This document shows, in pieces, positions 11,766 through 20,997 of a stretch of DNA of 64,000 bases. Origin of the DNA: Methylomonas sp. ZR1 (GTDB lineage Bacteria; Pseudomonadota; Gammaproteobacteria; Methylococcales; Methylomonadaceae); NCBI RefSeq assembly GCF_013141865.1, contig NZ_RCST01000001.1, forward strand, positions 2,790,001 to 2,854,000. Direction: 5' to 3'. The position numbers and the translations under genes were made by a program. Positions within the stretch are counted from its first letter, which is position 1; each line of letters opens with the position of its first letter. The notes under the pieces are model-generated. The model saw nothing but the letters and a program-made list of their open reading frames with translations, made no database searches and was not told where the DNA came from.

Positions 11766-11799
11766 GGGCTTGCGTACCTAAAAACTCATCCGCAAGCCC
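11766..11799. terminator. Hairpin at convergent 3' ends
   Basis: Nine-bp arms GGGCTTGCG and CGCAAGCCC around a 16-nt loop, placed 10 bp after the lipoprotein stop and overlapping the last codons of the convergent autotransporter gene. The GGAAG/CTTCC flanks extend it imperfectly. Likely works in both directions. Confidence 0.5.
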
Positions 11800-14546
11800 G
11801 CTTCCAGAATGTGGTCGGAAATATTGGTTTGGCCCAAGCGGGTTTCATAACGCACGAACCCTGAGCCGCCATTGGGCAATGTAGCGCTGAGCGAACCGCC
11901 GAGGTTGACATAATCGCGGTCGGGCTCGCCGGTTTGAATCGTAAAATTACCCTGCCCCGGCTCGGCCTGAGCCAAGCGCATGTGAATCAGCCGGTTGTCG
12001 TTGAGGTATTGATGCTCCCATTCCACGCGCACGGCCGGTGTGAATACGCCCAATGACGTGCTGAGCGCATAACTGATTTGGGTACCGAGATTGCTGACAA
12101 AAGAATGATTGATTTGCTCGCCGGTGATGATGTCGAAACCGTTGCCGCTGTGCTCTTGGTATTGGGCGATATTCATGCCCAGATACTCCAAACGCAGATA
12201 AGGGCCAATGGCCCACTCGTCCCAATTGAAGTCTTTGCCGCTGCTTAATGCAAAACCGTATTGATTGCCGGTGGTTGTCGATGCGGATTGGCCGGCGAAT
12301 CCGGAAAAGGCGTATTGGCGGTTAAAGGCATAGTCATTACCGCCGTAATTTCCCACCCAATCCAGATAAATATCCTCGGGCAGATAATAGCTGCCGTATA
12401 GTGCGCCCAGATAAGTATCGCTGCTCATATTGCCGGCCGAATCGGCATATTGGGTGGAAGAATGCGTGTAGTTAAACGCCGCGCCAACCACCAGCTTATC
12501 GCTTAGCCGATAATCCGCGCCGCCCGTTACGGTGCGCGCTTGCGAATCAAAGCCGCGATCCCACGCATCACCGCGCAGATTGGCAAAATTAAAGCGGGTT
12601 TGTAAAAACACACCCAGCGGCGAATCACGGAACAGCTCGTCATCGCCCGCCGCGCCGCCTAGCCCCTGAGAGCCCACGGGGTTGGCGGATAATTGGATCC
12701 CGTTAAAATTCACCGACAAAGGCGCACCGCCGCCGCCTGCCCGTAAGCTCGCCAATCGGGTCAACGGGCCATCCATGCGCGTTGCGCCCAATTTCACCGG
12801 CCCGGCCATCTGGCTCGGCACCTGATCCGGCGTTAATGCGGCAACAGCGGTGGTTTGCTGTTCCGGACTGAGTGCTTGCAGTTGCAGACACCGGGTCGCC
12901 AAAATCCCGCTTGGGGTCGCGCAAGCCTCATTCAAGGCGGGCGCGAAAGTCTGCTGGTTAAAGGTTAATTCCGGTGAGGTGCTGGTTTCGGTCGTAAAAG
13001 GTTGCAGACTCCAGGGTGCCAATTGGCCTCGACCGCCACCGAAACTGCGTATCGCTCCCAATAAGTATTGGTTTTCCGGCAGATTGGGATCGATGTAAAT
13101 GTTGTAGTCGCTGCTAATGCTGCTTAATTGGTTCACGCCATCCGCCAATACCAGTCGACTGGCATACAATGCGGCGCCCGGCGTGCTATTGCCATCGACC
13201 AAGCTCAAACCGTTGCCGCTCGCTACCGTTACAGAACCCCAGGCAAAATTATTGACCGCACCGGCAGTGGTCTGCCCCTGATCGCTACCCACCAAGCTCA
13301 TCGCATGCTGCGTCGCGCTCGGGCCGCTGAAAACCAGATCGGCATTTGCGGTATTCCACAGGGTATTTTGCGTACTGGTATTAATAAAGTCGCCGGTTAC
13401 GATGAAAACATCGCCGGCACCGCCCACCAAATAACCGCTGGCACCTATGGACAGATTGTTAAATTGATTGATCGACGGGTCGCTCTCATAGCGGCCGTTA
13501 TTCGTGAAGTTACCGGTAAACGCCACCGAGGTATTTACCGTTCTGAAAACTCCGTCGTTACTGACATTGCCATCAAACCGATGCGTGTTGTTACCGGAAA
13601 TATCGACGCGCCCTTGCCCGCTGTTATAGAAATCGCCGGTCCCGGTAATTAGGCCGGTTTGCGCCAGATTGAATTGGCCGGTATTGCTTATAGTGCCGGT
13701 ATTGTTCAGCACGCCGTGATTGCTGAAAGTACCTTGGTTACTCAGTTGCCCGGCGTTGCCGAAATTTCCCTGATTGACCAGTGCGCCGGCGTTTGTCAGC
13801 GTATTGCCTGCTACATTGTCGATGCTGCCGCTATTGACCATCTGTCCGGCATTCTCGATTACACCTTGGTTGTTGATGGCGCCGAAATTGGCGAAAACGC
13901 CTGAGCCATGACTGAACGTGGCGCTGTTATTGACTAATGTGCCATAGTTGTTGAAATCGCCGCCGGTGTTGTAATAGTAACCGGGCAGAGTGCTGAAACT
14001 GTCATTCGCACTAATAGAACTAACGGCTATAGGTGTGACAGTCACCTGAAAAGGCGCGAAACCGGATATGCCATTCTGGTCTTTCCCAAACCCTCCGGCA
14101 GTATTCGGTTGGTAAACATAGTCCAGCGTTGCGCCGAGACCGATAAAGTAAGTCCCCGGCGTTTTAGGGGCCGTGAGTTGACCGGAAAACGATCCGCTCA
14201 GGCTACCGAAACCGGGACCGATTCCGCCGGAGTAAAACCCGGCCGAGCCAGCCTGTGCCGGGGCAATCCAAGCGGTATAAAGCTGGATAATGCAGCCTGG
14301 GCAGTAACTGGTGTCGCCTTCCTGGATGCTGTAACCACCCGCCAAATTAACGGTGGCCCCCGAACCTACCGTTGCCGAGTTTCCGGCAAAACTCCCCCGG
14401 TCTGCGCCGGCAAAGAACGGCTGAGTAATCGTGACATTACGCCCAATCACCGACCAGGACACATCGGATGACAACGCATCAGCTAGCGCAGACCCGGAGG
14501 CGCAAGCCAACAAGCCAATCCGTATCGGACCCTTTAATTTCATCAC
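11778..14546 (-). CDS. Type V autotransporter with hexapeptide NxGxxx repeats
   Basis: Secreted surface protein of 922 residues. Signal peptide about 1-22, a unique N-terminal region to about 195, then a passenger stretch at about 199-350 built of six-residue repeats of the form N-x-G-x-x-x (NNQGVI, ENAGQM, VNSGSI and so on), which should fold as a beta-helix. The C-terminal 270 residues form an autotransporter beta-barrel, ending in the usual aromatic-terminated strand (LEAGLRMSF). N-terminal cysteines YCPGC could bind or cross-link. Passenger function (adhesion or other) cannot be told from sequence. It follows the cytochrome c4 gene on the same strand, 124 bp apart. Confidence 0.85.
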   Translation of the reverse strand: MMKLKGPIRIGLLACASGSALADALSSDVSWSVIGRNVTITQPFFAGADRGSFAGNSATVGSGATVNLAGGYSIQEGDTSYCPGCIIQLYTAWIAPAQAGSAGFYSGGIGPGFGSLSGSFSGQLTAPKTPGTYFIGLGATLDYVYQPNTAGGFGKDQNGISGFAPFQVTVTPIAVSSISANDSFSTLPGYYYNTGGDFNNYGTLVNNSATFSHGSGVFANFGAINNQGVIENAGQMVNSGSIDNVAGNTLTNAGALVNQGNFGNAGQLSNQGTFSNHGVLNNTGTISNTGQFNLAQTGLITGTGDFYNSGQGRVDISGNNTHRFDGNVSNDGVFRTVNTSVAFTGNFTNNGRYESDPSINQFNNLSIGASGYLVGGAGDVFIVTGDFINTSTQNTLWNTANADLVFSGPSATQHAMSLVGSDQGQTTAGAVNNFAWGSVTVASGNGLSLVDGNSTPGAALYASRLVLADGVNQLSSISSDYNIYIDPNLPENQYLLGAIRSFGGGRGQLAPWSLQPFTTETSTSPELTFNQQTFAPALNEACATPSGILATRCLQLQALSPEQQTTAVAALTPDQVPSQMAGPVKLGATRMDGPLTRLASLRAGGGGAPLSVNFNGIQLSANPVGSQGLGGAAGDDELFRDSPLGVFLQTRFNFANLRGDAWDRGFDSQARTVTGGADYRLSDKLVVGAAFNYTHSSTQYADSAGNMSSDTYLGALYGSYYLPEDIYLDWVGNYGGNDYAFNRQYAFSGFAGQSASTTTGNQYGFALSSGKDFNWDEWAIGPYLRLEYLGMNIAQYQEHSGNGFDIITGEQINHSFVSNLGTQISYALSTSLGVFTPAVRVEWEHQYLNDNRLIHMRLAQAEPGQGNFTIQTGEPDRDYVNLGGSLSATLPNGGSGFVRYETRLGQTNISDHILEAGLRMSF

Positions 14547-14670
14547 ACTGTTAATTTGCTATGCGCTTGGATTGCGGGATTTTGAGAACTATGCACATAA
14601 GGTTAGCCGAATCATTCAACAAAACAACCGCATCGTCAGGTACTCTCAACGATGCGGAATATCAAATAAT

Positions 14671-15237
14671 TTATAAGGACCCCAAATAAGCGGCCACCGC
14701 CTTGATGTCGTCTTCGCTAAGCGATTGTGCCAGAGCATTCATTTGCGGGGCCTTGCGCGCGCCTTTTTTGAAATCGGTTAGCTGTTTGGCTAAATATTGC
14801 GGATGCTGTCCGGCCAGTTTCGGCACCATACCTATACCTTGCGCATTGTTGCCGTGGCAACCCAGACACATAGCAGCTTTGTCTTTACCCTGCTTAACCA
14901 AATTGGCGTCGCTGCTACCGGCCGATTTGCCGTGCAAGCTGGCGTAATACGCAGAAATATTTTGAATGTCGGTGTCGCTCAAGCCTGAAGCCAATGGCTT
15001 CATCACCTCGTTATCACGCTGACCGTTGCGAAATTTATTCAGCTGACTCTCGATATACACCGCGCTCTGCCCCGCCAGACTGGGCCATAACGGGCTGCTA
15101 CTGACGCCGGCCGCACCGTGGCAACCTTGGCATGCAGCCGCTTTCGCCTTGCCTGCTTCGATATCCGCTGCATTGACGCCTGCGGCAAACAGCCCCAGCA
15201 TGACGATATATTTCATTTTATGATATTTATTATTCAT
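14671..15237 (-). CDS. Cytochrome c4-like dihaem periplasmic cytochrome
   Basis: Two tandem cytochrome c domains, each with a CxxCH haem site (CQGCHGAAG near residue 30 and CLGCHGNNA near 120), probably carrying electrons from a bc1-type complex to a terminal oxidase. I chose ATG 15237 (GGGTGATTC upstream), giving 188 residues with a signal peptide ending GVNAA. The frame remains open to 15330, but that extension is Cys/Arg-rich and not signal-like. Distal Met ligands are plausible in MKPLASGLS and MNALAQSLS. It diverges from the yidE-like gene. Confidence 0.88.
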   Translation of the reverse strand: MNNKYHKMKYIVMLGLFAAGVNAADIEAGKAKAAACQGCHGAAGVSSSPLWPSLAGQSAVYIESQLNKFRNGQRDNEVMKPLASGLSDTDIQNISAYYASLHGKSAGSSDANLVKQGKDKAAMCLGCHGNNAQGIGMVPKLAGQHPQYLAKQLTDFKKGARKAPQMNALAQSLSEDDIKAVAAYLGSL

Positions 15238-15371
15238 CGGAATCACCCTTGGTTGGCTTGTTGTACAATCCTGACCACATAATGCGCTATCAGGCTTCTG
15301 CATCATAGTCAGGCGACATTGACTAAGCAAACCTAAATCCCTTCAACCCACTCGAACCAAAGGAATAGGCC

Positions 15372-17033
15372 ATGTCGTGGTTGCTATCGCTTTTTAATCA
15401 AGATTCCGTGCCGCACACACTACTAATTATTAGCTTGGTAGTGGCAAGCGGCCTGGTGTTGGGCAGAGTAGCGCTGGCCGGCATTCAACTGGGCATCGCC
15501 GGCGTGCTGTTTTCCGGACTGCTATTCGGGCATTTCCAACTGAGTATCAATCCGGAAGTGATGCATTTCTTGCGAGAATTCGGCTTGGTACTCTTCGTTT
15601 ACGCGATTGGTTTGCAAGTCGGCCCCAGCTTTGTCAGCTCGTTTTTTCGTTACGGCTTGCGACTGAACGGCATGGCCGCCGCTATTGTGCTATTGGGCGC
15701 ATTAATTACGGTATTAATCAGCATTGTCGGCGAGATTCCGATGCCCGTGGCGGTGGGCCTGTTTTCCGGCGCCACCACCAATACCCCCTCCCTGGCCGCC
15801 GCCCAGCAAGTACTGGGCGGGATTGCCGGCATCGACAGCGAAACCTTGAAAATGCCGGGCTTGGGCTATGCGGTGGCCTACCCATTCGGTATCGCCGGCA
15901 TCATTCTGGCCATGCTACTAAACAAACGCTTGTTTAAAGTCGATATAGCCGACGAAGCCAAAAGCTTTGCCGACCAACAACAGCAAGACACCCATGTACC
16001 GATCTGGAAGGATTTGCGGGTGGAAAACCCTAATCTGAACGGTTTAACGCTGAGCCAAATTCCGTTTTTCGAAGGCATGAACGTGGTGATGACCCGGATT
16101 CTGCACAATGGTGCAGTCGATGTCGCCGGCCAGGAAAGCCGCCTGGCAATTGGCGACACCATCCGACTGGTCGGCGAACGTGAACCTTTGGAACAACTGA
16201 AAATTCTGATCGGCCCTGAGTCGGATATCGATCTGAAACAAATTGCCACCAATTTGCAAAGCCGGCGACTGGTAGTCACCAACAAATCCGCGATCAATCA
16301 AACTGTCGGCAATCTGTGCATGCTTTACGGCGTGACTATTTCCCGGATTCATCGGCCTGATGTCGAGTTCTCGCCCACCAGCAATGTGCATGTCCACTTC
16401 GGTGACGAGCTGAATGTGGTGGGTCATCAGGAAGCGTTAAACAGTATCGAAAAAGCCCTGGGTAACTCACTGGAAGAACTCAACCATCCGCAGATCATGC
16501 CGATTTTTATCGGCATCTCGCTGGGAGTGTTGCTGGGCAGTCTGCCCATGTATTTACCCGGCATTCCCTCCGCGGTCAAACTGGGCATGGCCGGCGGGCC
16601 TTTGCTGGTGGCCATTATGCTCAGCCGGGTGGGTAACTGGGGCACGATGACCTGGCATTTACCGAAAAGCTCCAACATCATTTTAAAAGACATCGGCATT
16701 GTGTTGTTCCTGGCCTGCGTCGGTTTGCACTCCGGCGATCAATTCGTCGAAACGCTGGTCAAAGGCGATGGTTTTTACTGGATGGCCTGCGCGGCATTAA
16801 TCACTTTGCTGCCTCTGCTGATCGTCGCGGCCGTAGGCCGGATAGTCTACAAACTCAACTTCCTGACGCTTTGCGGCTTGCTGGCCGGCAGCATGACCGA
16901 TCCGCCCGCGTTGGCGTTCGCTAATAACCTCAGCCCGGCGGCAGCGGTGTCCATGGCCTATGCGACCGTGTATCCCCTGGTCATGATTCTGCGGATCATC
17001 GCCGCGCAGCTGATTATCTTGTTGGTGCATTAA
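15372..17033 (+). CDS. YidE/YbjL-family (AspT-type) transporter with TrkA-C domains
   Basis: Inner-membrane protein of 553 residues, exactly the length of E. coli YidE. Two blocks of about five transmembrane helices (1-185 and 375-553) flank a cytoplasmic region with two RCK_C/TrkA_C domains (about 205-285 and 295-370; WKDLRVENPNLNGLTLSQIPF, VVTNKSAINQTVGNL). Family members include the aspartate:alanine antiporter AspT. The substrate of YidE itself is unknown, so no substrate is claimed. Start ATG has AGGAAT upstream. Confidence 0.9.
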   Translation: MSWLLSLFNQDSVPHTLLIISLVVASGLVLGRVALAGIQLGIAGVLFSGLLFGHFQLSINPEVMHFLREFGLVLFVYAIGLQVGPSFVSSFFRYGLRLNGMAAAIVLLGALITVLISIVGEIPMPVAVGLFSGATTNTPSLAAAQQVLGGIAGIDSETLKMPGLGYAVAYPFGIAGIILAMLLNKRLFKVDIADEAKSFADQQQQDTHVPIWKDLRVENPNLNGLTLSQIPFFEGMNVVMTRILHNGAVDVAGQESRLAIGDTIRLVGEREPLEQLKILIGPESDIDLKQIATNLQSRRLVVTNKSAINQTVGNLCMLYGVTISRIHRPDVEFSPTSNVHVHFGDELNVVGHQEALNSIEKALGNSLEELNHPQIMPIFIGISLGVLLGSLPMYLPGIPSAVKLGMAGGPLLVAIMLSRVGNWGTMTWHLPKSSNIILKDIGIVLFLACVGLHSGDQFVETLVKGDGFYWMACAALITLLPLLIVAAVGRIVYKLNFLTLCGLLAGSMTDPPALAFANNLSPAAAVSMAYATVYPLVMILRIIAAQLIILLVH

Positions 17034-17103
17034 AACTGATTCATTCATCGGATTGTCTGGTTCGGCGGCTAAAATCCCCGAGCCAACTGAGGCGCGTACT
17101 GCG

Positions 17104-17739
17104 ATGACATCGACCTTAATCATCAACTACCAGAATTTGGCTCCCTGCGATGGCGAGTTGTATCTACTGCCAGCTTTCTACCCACCCACCATTGCAGATG
17201 GTTATTTGCGCAGCTTGCTGCAAAACCTGGCCTGGCAAACCGAACAAATCCATATCTTCGGGCGTTGGGTGCCGGTACCGCGCTTGATGGCCTGGTACGG
17301 CGACCCGGGCGCCGACTACCGCTATTCCGGGGTAGATCACCAACCCTTGCCCTGGACCAGCGAGCTACAATCCATACGAAGCGACGTCGAAACCATTTGC
17401 CAGCAGCCTTTCAATAGCGTTTTGGCGAATCTGTATCGCGACGGCAAGGACTCGATGGGCTGCCATACCGATAATGAAAAAGAGCTGGGGGCGAATCCGC
17501 TGATTGCTTCATTAAGTTTCGGCGAGACGCGATTGCTGCGCTTTCGACACGCCCGCAGCTGCACGGTGCTGGATATCGAGCTAAGGCACGGCGATTTGCT
17601 GATCATGGCCGGCGAGTTGCAGCACCATTGGCGCCACGAACTTCCCAAAACTCGCCAAGCCAAGCAAGCCCGGATCAATCTGACTTTTCGGCGGATTGTG
17701 TCAACGCCCACTTCGCCCGCGCTATCCGCAGCGCGTTAA
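17104..17739 (+). CDS. AlkB-like 2-oxoglutarate/Fe(II) dioxygenase
   Basis: Predicted oxidative demethylase of alkylated bases, nearer to the ALKBH2/3-type than to E. coli AlkB. Iron ligands are readable in MGCHTDNEKELG (His and Asp), with the distal His in LQHHWRHELPK, and the 2-oxoglutarate-binding arginines in RINLTFRR. Substrate-pocket motifs include PRLMAWYGDPG and NLYRDGKDSMG. I prefer ATG 17104 (GAGG 11 bases upstream) over the TTG at 17053, giving 211 residues. The 3' end overlaps the convergent sulfatase-fold gene by 65 bp. Confidence 0.88.
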   Translation: MTSTLIINYQNLAPCDGELYLLPAFYPPTIADGYLRSLLQNLAWQTEQIHIFGRWVPVPRLMAWYGDPGADYRYSGVDHQPLPWTSELQSIRSDVETICQQPFNSVLANLYRDGKDSMGCHTDNEKELGANPLIASLSFGETRLLRFRHARSCTVLDIELRHGDLLIMAGELQHHWRHELPKTRQAKQARINLTFRRIVSTPTSPALSAAR

Positions 17740-19432
17740 CCTTATCGACCACCAACTTTCTGAAATCCTGTTCCGCCGGTAGCTTGCTAATTACGCGAGT
17801 ATTGTCACCATCCAGTTTAACCAGATAGTCTTGGTTTTCGGCAAATACACTAACCATATCCCGGTTGTCGCCGCGCCGATGAATGATGTATTTGGGCGAG
17901 GTTTTTGCTGCACCGAACAATATCCCGTTCCAATCCGAATAACATTGCTTGCCGGCGATCAAACCCTGCAAACTATTAAACACATCAATTTGTTGATATT
18001 GATTGTTTTCCACGCTTGCTGGCTGATCACCATCGACAATCACTAAAGGCACTTTGGCCGAAGCTTTATACTGGCCATATAACTCGACTTCGGCTTTTTT
18101 TAAGGGCGTCATCGAATGATGGTCGCCGACAATAATCAAGAGACCATTCTTGAAAAAGCCCTTATTTTTTAGTTCTTGATAAAACCGGCCTATTTGCTTA
18201 TCGGTATAGGTAATGGCCGCCGATTCGGATTTTTCCTTAGTCTCTGGATTAATATAAGGATGATGACTGCTAACCGTTTTGATAAACAGCATAAAATTAT
18301 TTTTTTTATTTTTCTCTATCCTATCCAAGGCTCTTAAATATAACGCCTCGTCCGGCGCGGCCTCAAAATGAAACCGCTCCCATTTATCGTACTCCGGCTG
18401 GTCGTGGCCTTCGATATAATCAAACCCTATGCTTTTTGCCCAGACTCCGGTATTACCAAACTCCAAATCCGCGGTAGTTAAAAATTCGGTTTTATAACCG
18501 TGCTTTTTAAGGATATTGGGCAGGGAATCTTTTATATTATAAAAACTATAAAACGACGTACCGCCGTCGTCGGTATAACTGGAGGGCGGATAGAGCGGCT
18601 GCAAGCCCGTCAGCAGCGCGACTTCGCCATCTTCAGTGATAAAGCCGTTGGCATAAAAATTCTTGAACGCTTGATGTTGGCGAGCAATTTCATCCAGATT
18701 GGGCGTCCAATCGTGGATGCCGGAGAAATATCGACTTTGATAAGCGGAAAGGGACTCCACCATCAAAATAATAATATTCTTAATTTCTACCGGCTGAGTT
18801 TGGCAGTTTATAGGCTCTTGAAAACTAAAATTATCGACATAAGCGGCGCTATACTGCGCAGCCTCGGATAATATGGTTAAGTTATAGTCAATGACGTTTT
18901 TATAAATCCAGGCATGGGCGTATTTTTCATTATCGGCAAACGCAGCGGCCAACGGTAAGCCAAGAATTAAGCAGATGGGCCACTTTTTGAAATAAGGATT
19001 TATGGATTTAAACCTTACCCACGAAAAATATAACGGCACAGCCAAGACTAATGCGCTAAGCCCAAGCATACCAAAATCGCTTAATCCATAAATTTGCTGA
19101 ATATATTTATACGAATAATCCGAATATTTTATTGCGTCACCCAAAGCCAAATGGGTATTAAAATTAACGATAATGGCGTAATCAATAATATAAAGCGCAA
19201 ACAACAACAAAGCCGCCAAACGTAATATTGCTGCCAGCCCACGCATGATAGTCGGCAGAAACGAAAAATACAGCAATATAAAAATACCGCCATAAATCAG
19301 CGCGTCATTACATAAAACCTGAGTAAATCCCAGAAAACGGGTGCCGGTATAGTGATAAATAAAATTATCGACATACCACCCTTTCAGCAGCAAGGGCGCA
19401 ACCAAAATAAGCCATAAAACCGTTTTGCCCAT
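17675..19432 (-). CDS. Membrane sulfatase-fold phosphotransferase (LtaS/OpgB-like)
   Basis: Alkaline-phosphatase-superfamily enzyme of 585 residues. Five transmembrane helices in residues 1-190 are followed by a periplasmic catalytic domain. Metal-site motifs are IIILMVESLS (first Glu), NGFITEDGEVALLTG with the likely Thr nucleophile, and LLIIVGDHHSM (Asp-His). The topology fits phosphoglycerol or phosphoethanolamine transferases that decorate glucans or lipids. The donor and acceptor are not identifiable. The gene is visibly richer in A+T (long T runs near 18300) than its neighbours, which could mean horizontal acquisition. Its 3' end overlaps the convergent alkB-like gene. Confidence 0.8.
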   Translation of the reverse strand: MGKTVLWLILVAPLLLKGWYVDNFIYHYTGTRFLGFTQVLCNDALIYGGIFILLYFSFLPTIMRGLAAILRLAALLLFALYIIDYAIIVNFNTHLALGDAIKYSDYSYKYIQQIYGLSDFGMLGLSALVLAVPLYFSWVRFKSINPYFKKWPICLILGLPLAAAFADNEKYAHAWIYKNVIDYNLTILSEAAQYSAAYVDNFSFQEPINCQTQPVEIKNIIILMVESLSAYQSRYFSGIHDWTPNLDEIARQHQAFKNFYANGFITEDGEVALLTGLQPLYPPSSYTDDGGTSFYSFYNIKDSLPNILKKHGYKTEFLTTADLEFGNTGVWAKSIGFDYIEGHDQPEYDKWERFHFEAAPDEALYLRALDRIEKNKKNNFMLFIKTVSSHHPYINPETKEKSESAAITYTDKQIGRFYQELKNKGFFKNGLLIIVGDHHSMTPLKKAEVELYGQYKASAKVPLVIVDGDQPASVENNQYQQIDVFNSLQGLIAGKQCYSDWNGILFGAAKTSPKYIIHRRGDNRDMVSVFAENQDYLVKLDGDNTRVISKLPAEQDFRKLVVDKVNALRIARAKWALTQSAEKSD

Positions 19433-19457
19433 ACCGAGGAAGCAGTTGAAAATGCGG

Positions 19458-20024
19458 TTAATCGCGAGTTAACTTCAGGAAGTGGAAGATATCAACTTCA
19501 ATCACACCGAATGCAGTGATCCACAGCAACGCATCGTAAGCATCCAGCCATTCTGACTGCATCAGCCAAGCCACGACCATACCGATCAAGCCAATAAATA
19601 CCAGCACGGTGACCAACCAAAACGCCTGCCGGTGCCGCTCCACCAAAGCCGGCCAGCGCACTTCCAATTCGAGCAACACGATCAATCCAAACCAAAGCAA
19701 GGAGTTGACCACATCCAGCCATTCGTTATCGCGGACGTAGCTGCCGAACACCAGCACAATCACCACAATCAATAGATTCCGCACTGCGTGCAAGGTACGC
19801 TCGTTGAATGGCGAGGCCTTGACGGTTTCCAGCTCGAACATCACCAACAATATCACCCAGGTCAGCGCATCAACCGCCGTCGTCAGCGTATCGACCGCTG
19901 CGTATATGCCGATATTCAACGTCAACAAGGCCAGTATCGCCAGTTTGTATTTGGGGTAGGTAAGAAAAAACTCGGCGTTGGGCATAACGGTATGATTAAT
20001 TGAGTCGAACGCCAAACTACTCAT
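19458..20024 (-). CDS. Integral membrane protein with threefold internal repeat
   Basis: Family not recognised. The 188 residues contain about six hydrophobic helices arranged as three similar helical hairpins, each ending in an acidic signature: VDALTWVILLVMFELE, NSLLWFGLIVLLELEV and DALLWITAFGVIEVDI. The Asp/Asn-x-Leu-x-Trp entry and Glu-x-Glu/Asp exit recur at about 55-60 residue spacing, pointing to internal triplication. It lies 25 bp upstream of the sulfatase-fold gene on the same strand, so the two are probably co-transcribed. A channel, transporter or scaffold is possible; nothing firmer can be said. Confidence 0.75.
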   Translation of the reverse strand: MSSLAFDSINHTVMPNAEFFLTYPKYKLAILALLTLNIGIYAAVDTLTTAVDALTWVILLVMFELETVKASPFNERTLHAVRNLLIVVIVLVFGSYVRDNEWLDVVNSLLWFGLIVLLELEVRWPALVERHRQAFWLVTVLVFIGLIGMVVAWLMQSEWLDAYDALLWITAFGVIEVDIFHFLKLTRD

Positions 20025-20093
20025 GGCAAAGGTTTGACGGAAAAGACATGAACCAAGACGGCGTCAGGCTGGCGCCGTCGTGACCAACAGGAA

Positions 20094-20489
20094 TTATTTA
20101 ACGAAACAGGCTTTTTCCGCCTCGGCATCAGCGTCTTTCAGCTTGGTGCGCAAATCCTTCGATTGTTTGGGATCGCGAAACGCCGCGCCGGCTTCGCCTG
20201 GAGTTTTTTGCATCTGGGTAAAGGTTTTAGCCGATTCGTATTCTTCGAAGCTGAGTTTTTCGGCGATTTTGTCGATTTTGCAACCGCAAGCGTATTGGCT
20301 GATATAGGTTAGGCCGCCGTGCTTGGCCACACATTCCAGCACGTACTCGACGCGGTCGCGGGTGGGATAATCATTGACCAGTGCCGCAGGCTCGCCGGCA
20401 GCGGCGTCCGGTTTTGAATTTTCCTGAGTAGCGGCGCAACCGCTTAGCAGCGTGATAACAGCGAGAGTAGCGAAGATTGATTTTGTCAT
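20094..20489 (-). CDS. Small lipoprotein with conserved Cys cluster
   Basis: Not assigned to a named family. The 131-residue product has lipobox LLSGC (Cys 18) and, in the mature part, cysteines in EYVLECVAKHGG, YACGCKIDKIAEKL and a terminal EKACFVK, four or five in all, suggesting disulphides or a metal site in the periplasm. The rest is helical and charged. It follows a DUF302 lipoprotein gene by 32 bp on the same strand, so they probably form a two-gene unit. Confidence 0.75.
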   Translation of the reverse strand: MTKSIFATLAVITLLSGCAATQENSKPDAAAGEPAALVNDYPTRDRVEYVLECVAKHGGLTYISQYACGCKIDKIAEKLSFEEYESAKTFTQMQKTPGEAGAAFRDPKQSKDLRTKLKDADAEAEKACFVK

Positions 20490-20521
20490 GGTGCTCGTTT
20501 TTTCGTTATAGGGATATTAAA

Positions 20522-20980
20522 TTATTGCTCGGCGGCGAAGTCGACAATCTGTCGTAATTGCGGGTTCATTTCCTTGGCGAATTTATTCAAGGCGGGGTTG
20601 CCCGTATCTTCCGGTAACAAATGCGTCCTGACGATGGTTTTACCTTCGAATTGATAGGTCACCACATTGCAGGGCATATAGCCTATCGCGTGCGGGGTGA
20701 TTTCCAGCACTACTTTTGCCAACGTCAGATTGCAAAACTGTACCGTATCGTATTCCGGAAAGTTCGTGGCCCCTCTGTCGCGGATGACCTTCCCCACCCG
20801 ACTGTGGCCGGTAATGCGAAAGTTATGTTCGGCAATCGCTACTTCCAGTTCGGTCAATACTTCGTCGTAGGGTTTGCTGGTTTCCACCTGATAATACGTC
20901 ACTTCTTCGGTATGCACAGACTGCGCGGCACAACTTGCAATCAACGGCAGGCTTGCGAAAATGACGACTCTTTTAAACAT
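20522..20980 (-). CDS. DUF302-family lipoprotein
   Basis: Exported lipoprotein of about 152 residues. The N-terminus MFKRVVIFASLPLIASCAAQ has lipobox LIASC. The mature region matches the DUF302 pattern, with an early amphipathic helix (SKPYDEVLTELEVAIAEHNF), RITGHSRVG, then the strands FCNLTLAKVVLEITPHAIGYMPC. DUF302 proteins are found in periplasmic or redox contexts but have no settled function. ATG 20980 is preferred over a TTG two codons earlier. The divergent mobA starts only 17 bp away. Confidence 0.8.
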   Translation of the reverse strand: MFKRVVIFASLPLIASCAAQSVHTEEVTYYQVETSKPYDEVLTELEVAIAEHNFRITGHSRVGKVIRDRGATNFPEYDTVQFCNLTLAKVVLEITPHAIGYMPCNVVTYQFEGKTIVRTHLLPEDTGNPALNKFAKEMNPQLRQIVDFAAEQ

Positions 20981-20997
20981 CGGCAAAGCTTACCATC

